A stretch of DNA of 54,091 nt, taken from an uncultured Bacteroidales bacterium. Its GTDB lineage: Bacteria > Bacteroidota > Bacteroidia > Bacteroidales > Bacteroidaceae. A model generated the notes under the pieces. It made no database searches and was not told the origin of the DNA. It saw nothing but the letters and a program-made list of their open reading frames with translations. The translations under genes and the position numbers were made by a program. Of this stretch, positions 44,360-53,522 are shown one piece after another. The stretch's first letter is position 1, and every line of letters starts with the position of its first letter. The DNA lies in contig CALEFD010000047.1 in assembly GCA_937876995.1 (NCBI GenBank), positions 1 through 54,091 on the forward strand, given 5' to 3'.

Positions 44360-45598
44360 ATGAAAGATTTTGAAGCAATAAGAACAATTGACTATAATTA
44401 CAATCTACCGGACGAAAGGATTGCAAAGTTTCCACTTACAAAAAGAGATAGTTCCAAACTCCTTATCTATAATAGTGGAAAGATAAGTCACAATCTTTTT
44501 ACTTCACTACCCGAGCACCTGCCGTCAGGGGCTTTAATGGTATTCAACAACACAAAGGTTATACAAGCACGTCTGCATTTTCGCAAAGAGCCTGCAGGTG
44601 GTCCTAAATCGCAAGGAGCTCTTATTGAGATTTTTCTTTTGGAGCCTGTATGCCCGAATGACTACCAGGTTATGTTCAATCAGACAGAAGAGTGTGAATG
44701 GCACTGTCTGGTTGGTAATCTTAAAAGGTGGAAAGAAGGTTCTCTCAAAAAGAATATCTCTATAGGAACAAAAGAGATTTGCGTTACAGCAGAAAGAATA
44801 GAATCCACTAATAACGGACATATTATAAAATTCAGATGGAATGGCAATGTTACTTTTGCGGAACTACTTGAAGCAACAGGAGAGATTCCTATTCCGCCAT
44901 ATCTGAACAGAGAATCACAAGAGAGCGATAAAACCACATACCAAACAGTATATTCAAAAATTAAGGGAAGCGTTGCGGCTCCTACAGCAGGTCTTCATTT
45001 CACCGATACTGTTTTAGCCAATTTAGACAGTCACAATATAGAAAGAGAAGAGTTGACACTACATGTTGGTGCAGGTACATTCAAACCGGTTAAAAGTGAA
45101 AATATAGCCGGTCACGAAATGCACACAGAATACATTGTAGTTAAGAAATCCACTATTGAAAAGTTGATTGCACACAATGGCGAAGCAATAGCAGTAGGAA
45201 CTACATCGGTTCGCACACTGGAAAGTCTATATTATATAGGTGTATATTTAAGTACCCATCCGGATGCGTCAGAAGAAGAGATGCATGTTCAACAATGGAC
45301 TCCTTACAATAGCGGAAACAACAAACTGACCACTATTGAATCGTTGCATTACATATTGGACTATCTAAACAATCACAATCTGGACTCTTTAAAAACGAGT
45401 ACCTGCATAATTATTGTTCCTGGATACAAGTTCCACATTGTCAAAATGATGGTCACAAATTTCCACCAGCCACAAAGTACTCTCTTACTGCTTGTGTCGG
45501 CATTTGTAAATGGCAATTGGAGGGAGATATACAAATATGCACTTGAAAACGATTTCCGTTTCCTGAGCTACGGCGATAGTTCTCTACTTATACCTTAA
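44360..45598 (+). CDS. queA: S-adenosylmethionine:tRNA ribosyltransferase-isomerase
   Basis: A 412-residue enzyme that moves the ribosyl part of SAM to preQ1 in tRNA, the penultimate step of queuosine synthesis. Typical stretches are the start DYNYNLPDERIAKFPLTKRDSSKLL, MVFNNTKVIQARL near residue 60, TGEIPIPPYLNRESQ near 175, SVAAPTAGLHFT near 205, HVGAGTFKPVKSEN near 233 and NFHQPQSTLLLLVSAF near 370. It is longer than the E. coli enzyme (about 356), owing to inserts common in Bacteroidota. No other queuosine gene is in the window. Its stop codon directly abuts the stop of the convergent comF gene. Confidence 0.93.
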   Translation: MKDFEAIRTIDYNYNLPDERIAKFPLTKRDSSKLLIYNSGKISHNLFTSLPEHLPSGALMVFNNTKVIQARLHFRKEPAGGPKSQGALIEIFLLEPVCPNDYQVMFNQTEECEWHCLVGNLKRWKEGSLKKNISIGTKEICVTAERIESTNNGHIIKFRWNGNVTFAELLEATGEIPIPPYLNRESQESDKTTYQTVYSKIKGSVAAPTAGLHFTDTVLANLDSHNIEREELTLHVGAGTFKPVKSENIAGHEMHTEYIVVKKSTIEKLIAHNGEAIAVGTTSVRTLESLYYIGVYLSTHPDASEEEMHVQQWTPYNSGNNKLTTIESLHYILDYLNNHNLDSLKTSTCIIIVPGYKFHIVKMMVTNFHQPQSTLLLLVSAFVNGNWREIYKYALENDFRFLSYGDSSLLIP

Positions 45599-46288
45599 CT
45601 ATTGCGCCAAAGCAAGAGTAAATACGCTCAATTTTACAGAGGGTACAGTTTTCTCTATTATTTCTAAAATAGATGACAGCGTCGAACCTGTAGTCATTAC
45701 ATCATCTACTACAAGCAGATGTTTGTTTTCCAACATTTCCGGTTTTGCCACCATAAATATGCCATCTGCATTACCCCAACGCTGATACTTACCTTTTCCT
45801 GCCTGTTGAGTGTTGGCAACAGTACGCACAATAGCATTTTCCTCTATCTCTATCCCGGTTATTTCATTAATACCTTTTGCTATATAACTGCATTGATTAT
45901 ATCCGCGTTTTCTAAACTTTTTGCGAGATAATGGAACCGGTATAATAAAATCCACACCATCAAAGAAGCCATCGCTTTTAAGCCGTGTAGCAGCTATAGC
46001 AGAGAGATAAGCTGCAACATCGGGATGACCATAATACTTTAGATGATAAAGTATTTTTCTGTAGTTACTCTCCTTGTCGTAAACCAGCATTGATTCTGCT
46101 CGCACAAGGGTATGGCTTGTTATCAGCAACTCTTCGGGCAGATTCATTCCACCCTTATAATTCTTAAACAGTGGCATTGACAGCAGGCAAGTTATACATA
46201 GATGTTCTTCGCCTATAGTCAAACGACGACCGCACACTTTACAATAGCGCGGCAACAACATCTCTGTTAGAGATTTCAGTATGTTCAT
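45599..46288 (-). CDS. ComF family phosphoribosyltransferase-like protein
   Basis: A 229-residue protein. The N-terminus has a zinc-ribbon-like pair of CxxC elements (CKVCG and CITC, residues 16-35), and the C-terminus has a phosphoribosyltransferase fold with the PRPP loop LLVVDDVMTTGSTL near residue 193. ComF proteins are linked to DNA uptake for competence or nucleobase salvage; in Bacteroidota the role is not well defined. It overlaps recX by one base and ends an operon with purN, deoD, a lipoprotein, prmC and recX. Confidence 0.88.
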   Translation of the reverse strand: MNILKSLTEMLLPRYCKVCGRRLTIGEEHLCITCLLSMPLFKNYKGGMNLPEELLITSHTLVRAESMLVYDKESNYRKILYHLKYYGHPDVAAYLSAIAATRLKSDGFFDGVDFIIPVPLSRKKFRKRGYNQCSYIAKGINEITGIEIEENAIVRTVANTQQAGKGKYQRWGNADGIFMVAKPEMLENKHLLVVDDVMTTGSTLSSILEIIEKTVPSVKLSVFTLALAQ

Positions 46289-46743
46289 CAGAGTTCTTCT
46301 ATTTTTACGAAACGTGTTATCAATGGTATTTCAAATCCTCTGCTTGCAACCGATTTAATCAGTTTTGCAGATCTTTCATACTCTGTTTTTCCCTTTATTC
46401 CTCTTTTTTTTGAGTTTATTACATCCTTAAGAATAGCTATGTATTCATCATCATCAATGGTATTCAAAGCATCTGCTATAATAGATTCCGATATACGTTT
46501 CTGCCAAAGCATATTGGAGATTTTTACTCGTCCCCATTTGGCAAAAAAGAGTTTATCATGAACAAATGCTGCTGCATAACGACTTTCATCAACAAACCCT
46601 TGTTCCTGAAGTTTATTGATTATACGTTCCGCCTCATCTTTCTGCAATTCACAGTTATCCAACTTTTTACAAACATCATAAATACAATGTTCTGCTGTTG
46701 AACAATACGATTCCATTTTTAATAGTGCCTCTTTTTCGGTCAT
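46288..46743 (-). CDS. recX: RecX-family regulator
   Basis: A 151-residue helical protein fitting RecX, which binds RecA filaments and tunes recombination. The repeated three-helix units are visible, for instance LQEQGFVDESRYAAAFVHDK near residues 45-65. The length is normal. It sits between prmC (4-bp overlap) and comF (1-bp overlap), so expression is tied to translation of these neighbours rather than to recA, which is not in the window. Confidence 0.8.
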   Translation of the reverse strand: MTEKEALLKMESYCSTAEHCIYDVCKKLDNCELQKDEAERIINKLQEQGFVDESRYAAAFVHDKLFFAKWGRVKISNMLWQKRISESIIADALNTIDDDEYIAILKDVINSKKRGIKGKTEYERSAKLIKSVASRGFEIPLITRFVKIEEL

Positions 46744-47576
46744 AGATTTACTGCTTTTATCATTCTATTTTTTCCAAATATATCCTTACGTAGTTCTATA
46801 TTTTGGTAACCTGCGTTTTCTAACATTATAATAATCTGTTCTGCAAATAACGGGTTAATCTCAAAGAAAAGCATTCCACCTTTATTCAGATTTTGTTTTC
46901 CAAAATTTGCTATCTCTCTGTAAAAGAGCAACGGATCTGAATCTGCTACAAATAGCGCAGTGTGTGGTTCGTAGTCTAAAACAGTATCATCCATATCTGC
47001 CTTTTCCGAGTTTGTAATATATGGAGGATTACTTACTACTACATCGTACTTTGTACAGGCTTCTTTATCAGTCAGAATATCACGCTGAGAAAAATTTACG
47101 TTGGTACCATTCAGAGTATTGTTTTCTACGGCTACTCTCAGCGCCGAATCGCTTATGTCGCATGCATCAATTACCGCATTTTTCAGATTATACGATAATG
47201 TAATGGCAATACATCCACTACCTGTACCTATATCTATTACTCTTACTGCCTCTTTTACTGACGTTAGCACCCATTCCACAAGTTCTGCGGTTTCAGGACG
47301 TGGAATCAAGACTGAGTTATTCACCTTAAATTGCAATCCACAAAAAGGGGTATAGCCCAACACATATTGCAAAGGTTCACCACCGGCAAGACGACACAAA
47401 GCAATATCCAACTTCTGTCTCTCTGCTGACGAGAGTTCAATTTTGTCTTTAAGATAATAGACTGTTTGAGGTATCTCCAGATACTCCAGACATAGAGTTG
47501 CCACAATAGTTTCAAGTTCCCTTGAACTATATCTGTTGCACAAGGAACTATTTATGTGTGTCAGCAACTCTTTCAT
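46740..47576 (-). CDS. prmC: Peptide chain release factor N5-glutamine methyltransferase
   Basis: A 278-residue SAM-dependent enzyme that methylates the GGQ glutamine of release factors, improving termination. An N-terminal helical part (1-90) binds the release factor. The SAM loop is VIDIGTGSGCIAITLSY near residue 117, and the signature NPPYI is near 185, where it holds the target glutamine. The start ATG at 47576 follows the lipoprotein stop by 7 bp, and its end overlaps recX by 4 bp. Confidence 0.92.
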   Translation of the reverse strand: MKELLTHINSSLCNRYSSRELETIVATLCLEYLEIPQTVYYLKDKIELSSAERQKLDIALCRLAGGEPLQYVLGYTPFCGLQFKVNNSVLIPRPETAELVEWVLTSVKEAVRVIDIGTGSGCIAITLSYNLKNAVIDACDISDSALRVAVENNTLNGTNVNFSQRDILTDKEACTKYDVVVSNPPYITNSEKADMDDTVLDYEPHTALFVADSDPLLFYREIANFGKQNLNKGGMLFFEINPLFAEQIIIMLENAGYQNIELRKDIFGKNRMIKAVNL

Positions 47577-47583
47577 TTGGCAA

Positions 47584-47991
47584 TTATTGAGCCTTAACGG
47601 TTACCGAACCGGTTTGCGATTGTGCTGCTGATGCAATCTGTCCGGTCTGCATAGGTATAGACATATTAAACTTGGCAGACATTGAGATATCGTAACGACC
47701 TGCCTTTGCATTAGGAATACCCAATTCCGGCGCTTTATTCAACGGATCAAGTACTTCTACTTTTTTATAATTTGTACCATTCACCTTCCATGTATATGTA
47801 GCTTTATATATTCCATTCCCCGGTTCTTTAATTTCTACTCTGAATATCAGAGAATCACCGGCAACAGGATTTTCATTCACGCAATATACCTTACCATATA
47901 CAGGAGGGTATCCATATTCTTCTTCTACACAACTTGTAAATGTGAATGCAGCAATCAGAGCTGCAGTAATATAAAACAATACCTTTTTCAT
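47584..47991 (-). CDS. Small lipoprotein of unknown function
   Basis: A 135-residue protein with a lipoprotein signal (FTFTSCVEEE; cysteine at residue 21). The mature part is beta-rich with an immunoglobulin-like feel (YKATYTWKVNGTNYKKV) and ends in a Ser/Gln/Thr-rich tail. No family is recognised. It lies between deoD and prmC in the operon, 12 and 7 bp from its neighbours. Confidence 0.65.
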   Translation of the reverse strand: MKKVLFYITAALIAAFTFTSCVEEEYGYPPVYGKVYCVNENPVAGDSLIFRVEIKEPGNGIYKATYTWKVNGTNYKKVEVLDPLNKAPELGIPNAKAGRYDISMSAKFNMSIPMQTGQIASAAQSQTGSVTVKAQ

Positions 47992-48003
47992 ATCATATTT
48001 AGT

Positions 48004-48720
48004 TTAAGCAATTTCTAAAGCCACTTTCATCATATTGCGGAACTTAGTCTGACGCTCCTCTACAGTTGCATACTCTTTACGCACCAATTGGTCCGAGACA
48101 GTACAGATGGTCAGAGCTTTTTTTCCTGCTGCAGCTGCATTTATATATAGTGCTGTAGTCTCCATTTCCACCGCTAATACTCCCATCTTTTCACCCCAAA
48201 GCATCTGCTTCTCCGATTCATCGTAAAAGACATCGGCAGAATAGACATTACCCACCTTAAAACTGAAATCGTTTTCGCGTGCTACACGAACAGCATTTTC
48301 TAACAATCCATAATCAGCAATAGGAGCAAAATGTCCCGGCAATGAATATTGGTGTCCATAATTGGAATCGGTACAGGCACCCATTGCAAAAACCATATCA
48401 CCAAGATTTAAATCCGGAACCAAAGCGCCGGCAGTACCTACTCTTATTATCTGCTGAACATCGTAATTGTTAAACAGTTCGTATGTGTAAATACCTATTG
48501 AAGGAATACCCATGCCATGACCTTGTACAGAGACACGTTTGCCTTTATACAGGCCTGTATATCCATACATTCCACGTATCTGATTATACATAACAGGTTC
48601 TTGCAAAAAATTTTCTGCAATAAACTTTGCGCGCAACGGATCGCCCGACATTATAACAGTCTCCGCTATTTCACCAAACTTTGCACCTATATGAGGTGTA
48701 GGGGTATTTCCTTTAGCCAT
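48004..48720 (-). CDS. deoD: Purine-nucleoside phosphorylase, DeoD type
   Basis: A 238-residue hexameric-type enzyme that splits purine (deoxy)ribonucleosides with phosphate. The start TPHIGAKFGEIAETVIMSGDPLRAKFIAENFL, the QGHGMGIPSIGIYTYEL loop near residue 67, the RVGTAGAL segment near 90 and the VEMETTALY nucleoside-binding motif near 180 are all present. The general acid aspartate is in TVSDQL near 208. The open frame reaches to a TTG at 48759, but the ATG at 48720 matches the family start and follows the purN stop by 2 bp. Confidence 0.94.
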   Translation of the reverse strand: MAKGNTPTPHIGAKFGEIAETVIMSGDPLRAKFIAENFLQEPVMYNQIRGMYGYTGLYKGKRVSVQGHGMGIPSIGIYTYELFNNYDVQQIIRVGTAGALVPDLNLGDMVFAMGACTDSNYGHQYSLPGHFAPIADYGLLENAVRVARENDFSFKVGNVYSADVFYDESEKQMLWGEKMGVLAVEMETTALYINAAAAGKKALTICTVSDQLVRKEYATVEERQTKFRNMMKVALEIA

Positions 48721-48722
48721 AA

Positions 48723-49397
48723 TTATATTTTTTCTTCTATAGGAGGCCATACAAGACAACCTTCTATGTAATCAAACTTTTTACATTCAGTTTCAGGCTC
48801 TTTCAGTTTAACGACATTACCATTTAACGATATTCGTCCTTCGCTAAACCATTGTAAAGCCTGAGGTAATATACGATGTTCCATTCTATGAATCTGGGTC
48901 TCCAGCGTATCCATATCGCCTTTAACCGGTACAGCAGCCTGAATAATCAACGGGCCTGCGTCCAATTCCGGCACTACCAGATGTACAGAACAACCTGTTA
49001 TCTTCACTCCGTATGCGTACGCATCTTCAATACCTTTATGTCCCTTAAAACTGGGCAGTATTGCAGGATGCAGATTTATAATTCTACCACCGTATGCATT
49101 TATAAAAACAGGGCTTAGAATGCGCATCCAACCCGCCAATGCAATGGTATCAACATTATATTTTTCCAATGCCTTAACTACTAAGGTATCGTACTCTTCT
49201 CTCCTGTTTTTGTAACCACGTGAAGGAATTATCTCCACCGGTATCCCCGCTTTTCTTGCTCTCTCTATGACTCCTGCTTCCGGTTTATTTGTAAGAACTA
49301 CGCGCACATTTGCATCCAGTTTTCCACTTTTAGTGGCTTCAATTATAGCCTGCGCATTGGTACCGTTAGCAGAAGCCAAAATCGCCAACTCTATCAT
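48723..49397 (-). CDS. purN: Phosphoribosylglycinamide formyltransferase
   Basis: A 224-residue enzyme of purine synthesis that transfers a formyl group from 10-formyl-tetrahydrofolate to GAR. The N-terminal loop ILASANGTNAQAIIE binds GAR, and the catalytic trio appears as Asn and His in IINLHPAILPSFKG near residue 110 and Asp in ELDAGPLII near 148. It is the first gene of the operon and is paired with deoD, so purine synthesis and salvage lie together. The rest of the operon (prmC, recX, comF) is unrelated to purines. Confidence 0.95.
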   Translation of the reverse strand: MIELAILASANGTNAQAIIEATKSGKLDANVRVVLTNKPEAGVIERARKAGIPVEIIPSRGYKNRREEYDTLVVKALEKYNVDTIALAGWMRILSPVFINAYGGRIINLHPAILPSFKGHKGIEDAYAYGVKITGCSVHLVVPELDAGPLIIQAAVPVKGDMDTLETQIHRMEHRILPQALQWFSEGRISLNGNVVKLKEPETECKKFDYIEGCLVWPPIEEKI

Positions 49398-49424
49398 CTG
49401 TTCTCTATTTCATGTTTATTAGCG

Positions 49425-49432
49425 CAAACTTA
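49425..49432 (-). promoter_or_regulatory. -7 element of the purN operon
   Basis: TAAGTTTG on the minus strand matches TAnnTTTG. The start codon is 28 bp downstream. Confidence 0.45.
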
Positions 49433-49537
49433 CATAAAAATATCATACCTCCTTATTTTATAATAAGAAGAATTTTGCTTAACATTGCAAAACGTAGCGA
49501 AAAGCAAAAAAATGTAAACCAAAATATCGATTAAATT

Positions 49538-50884
49538 ATGAAAAAAACGTTCCTGATTTTAACAGCAGTAATCACACTGTTTGCCAACATTGGCTGTACA
49601 CAAAAAACTGAAACCAACTACATAAAGAGTTGTATTTTCCCGGGCGACTATCCTGACCCGACAATTATGCGTGACGGTAATGACTTCTACATGACACATT
49701 CGTCCTTTACCTACTATCCGGGTCTGCTTATCTGGCATTCTACCGATTTAATTAACTGGGAGCCTGTTGCACGCGCAGTACAGGGGCAGGACTACTCGAT
49801 TTTTGCTCCGGATATCTGTAAGGTCGGTGACAAATATTACATCTACTACCCAACAAGCGGTGGAGAAAACTTTGTTGTTACAGCCGATAAGATAGAAGGT
49901 CCATGGAGCGAACCTATCAAAATTGATGTAAACGGCATAGACCCCGGGCACGTAGTAGATAACGACGGCACAAGATACCTTTATACCAACAACGGTTTTA
50001 TGGTTCAGCTTACTGACGATGGTCTTGCAGCTGTTGGCAGGAACAAAAAAGTCTATGATGGTTGGGAATTCCCGTCAGAATGGGAAACAGAAGGTATGTG
50101 GTTGGAATCTCCAAAATTCTGTAAACATGGAGATTACTACTACCTAATTACAGCCGAAGGTGGAACTGCAGGTCCTCCAACCAGCCACATGTGTGTAGTA
50201 GCTCGTAGCAAATCGGCTACCGGCCCTTGGGAAAACAGCCCATACAATCCTATGGTACACACTTATTCTGCCGATGAAGATTGGTGGTCAAAAGGACACG
50301 GCACTCTTATAGATGATGCCGATGGAAACTGGTACATAGTTTATCACGCTTATAGAAATGGTTATCACACTTTAGGACGCAGCACTATCATAGAGAGCGT
50401 AGTGTGGACTGAAGATGGTTGGCCTGTACTGGCAAATCAGGATGGTGCAGAATGGGATAACAAAGGTTTAAACAGCAACTTTGATTATCTAAAGGACTTT
50501 AGCAATCCTATTATGTGGACCAAATGGGAACCCGGTTTTGAAGGAGGTACATTATGGAACACAACTGCAATAGATGAATCTTATGAAATCACTGCTGAAT
50601 TTGAATCGAATGGAGCTGCTGCCGGTTTGTACCTGTTCTACAACGAAAAAGCATACACCGGCACACAGCTGAATGATTCCCATTTCTACATCCGGATACT
50701 GAATGACAAGAATGTGGTTTCTGTTTGGAGCAGCACCGATGGAGAAAAGTGGAACCAGGTAATTAATAATCAGGACGTTTCATCATATCATCACAACACT
50801 TATCAGGGTTTCTTTGCATTAAGACCTTCTATAATGGTTAACGATGGAGTAACAGTTAAAGATTTTAAATACGTCACAAAATGA
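49538..50884 (+). CDS. Family 43 glycoside hydrolase lipoprotein
   Basis: A 448-residue exported enzyme. The signal peptide ends in ANIGC, so it is probably lipid-anchored. The five-bladed propeller carries the GH43 catalytic set: general base Asp in YPDPTIMRDG near residue 41, the pKa-tuning Asp in NGIDPGHVVDN near 130 and general acid Glu in GMWLESPKF near 190. Residues from about 315 form a C-terminal beta-sandwich. GH43 includes xylosidases and arabinofuranosidases. The stop overlaps the next gene's start by 4 bp. With the CE15 esterase downstream, glucuronoxylan or arabinoxylan is the likely substrate. Confidence 0.88.
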   Translation: MKKTFLILTAVITLFANIGCTQKTETNYIKSCIFPGDYPDPTIMRDGNDFYMTHSSFTYYPGLLIWHSTDLINWEPVARAVQGQDYSIFAPDICKVGDKYYIYYPTSGGENFVVTADKIEGPWSEPIKIDVNGIDPGHVVDNDGTRYLYTNNGFMVQLTDDGLAAVGRNKKVYDGWEFPSEWETEGMWLESPKFCKHGDYYYLITAEGGTAGPPTSHMCVVARSKSATGPWENSPYNPMVHTYSADEDWWSKGHGTLIDDADGNWYIVYHAYRNGYHTLGRSTIIESVVWTEDGWPVLANQDGAEWDNKGLNSNFDYLKDFSNPIMWTKWEPGFEGGTLWNTTAIDESYEITAEFESNGAAAGLYLFYNEKAYTGTQLNDSHFYIRILNDKNVVSVWSSTDGEKWNQVINNQDVSSYHHNTYQGFFALRPSIMVNDGVTVKDFKYVTK

Positions 50885-51912
50885 AGAAAGCGCTATTCAT
50901 TGGTGGCACAGGCACCATAAGTACAGCCATCACAAAGCAACTGTCACAAATGACAGACGAATGGGAACTTTATCTTATAAACAGAGGCACAAGAGCATCT
51001 GTAGTTCCTGACAATGTCAAACAGATTATTGTTGACATAAACGATGAAAAGGCAGTGGCCGAAAAGATTGCATCGTTGCATTTTGACTGCGTTTGCGATT
51101 TCATTGGTTTTGTCAAGCCACAATTAGAACGCGATTATCGCCTGTTCAAAGACAAGACCTATCAGTTTATGTATATAAGCTCCGCATCGGCATACAAAAA
51201 ACCGGTAGGCAACTTTATGATTAATGAAGGTACACCGCTTGCCAATCCTTATTGGCAATATTCCAGAGACAAGATAGAGTGTGAAGATTTTCTTATGAAG
51301 ATGCACCGTGAGAATGGTTTTCCGGTAACTATAATAAGACCAAGCCATACATACGACGAACGTTCTGTGCCTTTGGCTGTTCATGGCAACAATGGCAGTT
51401 GGCAAGTTATAAAGCGTATGTTGGGTGGCAAGCCGGTTATTATTCACGGCGATGGTTCTTCACTTTGGACGCTCACACACAACAGCGATTTTGCAAAAGG
51501 ATTTATAGGGTTGATGGACAATATACACGCTATTGGCGAAGCATTCCAAATTACATCCGACGAATCGGTTACCTGGAATCAAATCTATAGTGAGATAGCA
51601 AAGTGCCTTGGTGTAGAATTCAAACCTTATTATGTTCCATCTGATTTTCTGGCAAAGGTTAGCAATTACGATTACACCGGAAGCTTGATTGGAGATAAAA
51701 CCTGTAGTGTTGTTTTTGACAATAGCAAGCTAAAAAAAGCCGTTCCCGGATTCTGTGTAACTGTTCGTTTTTATCAGGGCGTACGCAAGACAATAGATTA
51801 CATTCTGAATCATCCTGAATACCAAAAAGAGGATCCAGATTTTGACATTTGGTGCGACAATGTGATTGAAGCTATGGAAGAAGCACGCATCAAACTTAGT
51901 AGAAAACTATAA
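50881..51912 (+). CDS. NAD-dependent epimerase/dehydratase
   Basis: A 343-residue extended short-chain dehydrogenase. The nucleotide loop is FIGGTGTISTAI near the N-terminus, the serine segment is YISSASAYKKP near residue 99, and the active YxxxK is YSRDK near 128. It would act on a nucleotide sugar or related sugar substrate in the cytoplasm. It overlaps the GH43 gene by 4 bp and precedes the esterase by 11 bp, so it belongs to the hemicellulose operon. Substrate cannot be told. Confidence 0.82.
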   Translation: MKKALFIGGTGTISTAITKQLSQMTDEWELYLINRGTRASVVPDNVKQIIVDINDEKAVAEKIASLHFDCVCDFIGFVKPQLERDYRLFKDKTYQFMYISSASAYKKPVGNFMINEGTPLANPYWQYSRDKIECEDFLMKMHRENGFPVTIIRPSHTYDERSVPLAVHGNNGSWQVIKRMLGGKPVIIHGDGSSLWTLTHNSDFAKGFIGLMDNIHAIGEAFQITSDESVTWNQIYSEIAKCLGVEFKPYYVPSDFLAKVSNYDYTGSLIGDKTCSVVFDNSKLKKAVPGFCVTVRFYQGVRKTIDYILNHPEYQKEDPDFDIWCDNVIEAMEEARIKLSRKL

Positions 51913-51923
51913 ACTTACAATAT

Positions 51924-53282
51924 ATGAGAGTAAGAACCTTAAAGAGCGCGATTGCATTATCGCTGATGATAGTTCCACTATCTGCATTTTCCCAATGGGG
52001 TGGAATGGGAATGAACATGAACAGAGACAGTTTGAACAAGGTTGCAGAAGCCGACTACGCCAATATGATGGAGCAGTTGGGTATAAAGGAGATGAAACCC
52101 GGACGTAACCCCAACACTACAGATGTAACCCAACATCCAAACTATGACGAACTAATTGGTAATCCATACTGCATATACCCGGAACTGCTTGTAACCAACA
52201 GCGGCAAACAGGTAAAGAATGCAAAAATGTGGAACAAGATACGCCGTCCTGAACTGGTAAAGACTTTTGAAGAAGAGATTTACGGTTGCATTCCGGAAAA
52301 TGTACCATCAGTAGATTGGCAGGTAACAGATGAACAAAAAGCAAAATTAGGCAATACTGATGTTGTAATACGCACCTTAAAAGGTGTTGTTGATAATTCA
52401 TCATACCCAGAAATCAGTGTTAACATACAAGCCAATGTAATATACCCCGATAACGGTGCTAAAAATATGCCTGTTGTGGTAGAATTTGGCTTTGCATCGG
52501 GTCTGCCACGCGCATTTGGTAACAGCATACCTTGGCAACAGATGGTGGTTGAACGCGGTTGGGCAGCAGCCACAATTGTACCGGGTTCTATTCAGGCCGA
52601 CGCAGGTTATGGTCTTACAAGCGGCATCATTGGCCTATGCAATAAAGGCGAATTCAGAAAGCCCACAGACTGGGGTTCATTACGTGCTTGGGGCTGGGGC
52701 GCTTCAAAACTGATAGACTATTTTGAAACTGATAACACATTCGATGCAACCAAAGTGGCAATAGAGGGTGTATCCAGATATGGTAAAGTAGCTCTTGTAG
52801 CTATGGCATTCGACGAAAGAATAGCTGCAGGTTTTATCTGTTCATCGGGTAAAGCAGGTGCAGCCGGATGGCGCAGAGATTTAGGCGAAAGTACCGGAAA
52901 CATCACATCACCTGGAGAATACCACTGGATGGCAGGAAACTTCCTTAAATATGGTGCAGTAGGTATGACCGACAACGATATTCCTGTAGATCAGCATCAA
53001 CTGATTGCGCTTTGCGCTCCACGTGCTTGTTTCATTTCCGGCGGACGTCACGATGCCGATAAATGGCAGGATATTGTAGGAATGTTTATGTCGGCTTCAA
53101 AAGCATCACCAGCTTGGGAGATTCTTGGCGCAGAAGGTCTGCCAACCGATGTTCTTCCTTTAATGAACGAAGGTCTGCTTGATGGCGATTTGGTATATCG
53201 TCAGCACGATGGCGGTCACGAAGCAGGTCCAAACTGGCCATACTTCTTAGATTTCTTTGACCGCACAGTAGTGAACAAATAA
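51924..53282 (+). CDS. Glucuronoyl esterase-like hydrolase, CE15
   Basis: A 452-residue exported alpha/beta hydrolase. A signal peptide (VPLSAFSQ, cleavage after about residue 24) is followed by a Met/Gly/Asn-rich linker. The nucleophilic serine is in EGVSRYGKVA near residue 279, where the family usually has GCSRxGK, and the catalytic histidine is in HDGGHEAGPNW near 432. CE15 enzymes cut the ester between glucuronic acid of xylan and lignin alcohols. In the operon it complements GH43. The Val for Cys change beside the serine is a mild departure. Confidence 0.82.
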   Translation: MRVRTLKSAIALSLMIVPLSAFSQWGGMGMNMNRDSLNKVAEADYANMMEQLGIKEMKPGRNPNTTDVTQHPNYDELIGNPYCIYPELLVTNSGKQVKNAKMWNKIRRPELVKTFEEEIYGCIPENVPSVDWQVTDEQKAKLGNTDVVIRTLKGVVDNSSYPEISVNIQANVIYPDNGAKNMPVVVEFGFASGLPRAFGNSIPWQQMVVERGWAAATIVPGSIQADAGYGLTSGIIGLCNKGEFRKPTDWGSLRAWGWGASKLIDYFETDNTFDATKVAIEGVSRYGKVALVAMAFDERIAAGFICSSGKAGAAGWRRDLGESTGNITSPGEYHWMAGNFLKYGAVGMTDNDIPVDQHQLIALCAPRACFISGGRHDADKWQDIVGMFMSASKASPAWEILGAEGLPTDVLPLMNEGLLDGDLVYRQHDGGHEAGPNWPYFLDFFDRTVVNK

Positions 53283-53309
53283 CACAACAGTTTAGTTACA
53301 ATTCAGCAT

Positions 53310-53345
53310 AGCCCTGTTACGTATTATCGTAGCAGGGCTTTTATT
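53310..53345 (+). terminator. Rho-independent terminator of the hemicellulose operon
   Basis: AGCCCTGTTACG (53310-53321) pairs with CGTAGCAGGGCT (53328-53339), with one G-T pair, followed by TTTTATTA. It lies 27 bp after the esterase stop. Confidence 0.8.
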
Positions 53346-53366
53346 ACTCTGTTGATAGTTGGATAG

Positions 53367-53392
53367 TAGTGGAACTTTGGGACATAGCTGTT
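53367..53392 (+). repeat. Distant relative of the 14237-14496 element
   Basis: TAGTGGAACT followed by GGACATAGCTGTT (with a short spacer) matches the complement of 14437-14461, which reads TAGTGGAACT...GGACGTAGCTGTT, with one indel and a few changes. A shared sequence about 39 kb apart and in the same style of gap shows a dispersed repeat family. The surrounding gap (53283-53656) otherwise holds only the terminator, the cloverleaf-like element and the higA promoter. Confidence 0.6.
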
Positions 53393-53417
53393 TTACGAAG
53401 TAGAGTTGTGCTTGGAG

Positions 53418-53522
53418 ATTTGGATTTGGTCAGCAATCCACCGGCGGTCCTCCCCACCTTCGTGGGTCCCCTCCCTTTTCGGGAGCCAATGCCGCCTTGT
53501 GTCTTCTGCCCCAAATCCAAAT
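53418..53522. repeat. Cloverleaf-like palindromic element
   Basis: A perfect 12-bp outer stem, ATTTGGATTTGG (53418-53429) with CCAAATCCAAAT (53511-53522), encloses a second stem GGCGG (53443-53447) with CCGCC (53492-53496), which encloses two adjacent hairpins: CCCAC-cttc-GTGGG (53453-53466) and CTCCC-ttttc-GGGAG (53471-53485). The element is GC-rich compared with its flanks. A 68-codon open frame on the minus strand here is likely just the repeat read through. No known RNA family is recognised. Confidence 0.65.

Noticed and set aside
48721..48759. Longer deoD reading frame from TTG 48759
   Set aside because: It overlaps the end of purN and adds a non-homologous leader before the family start.
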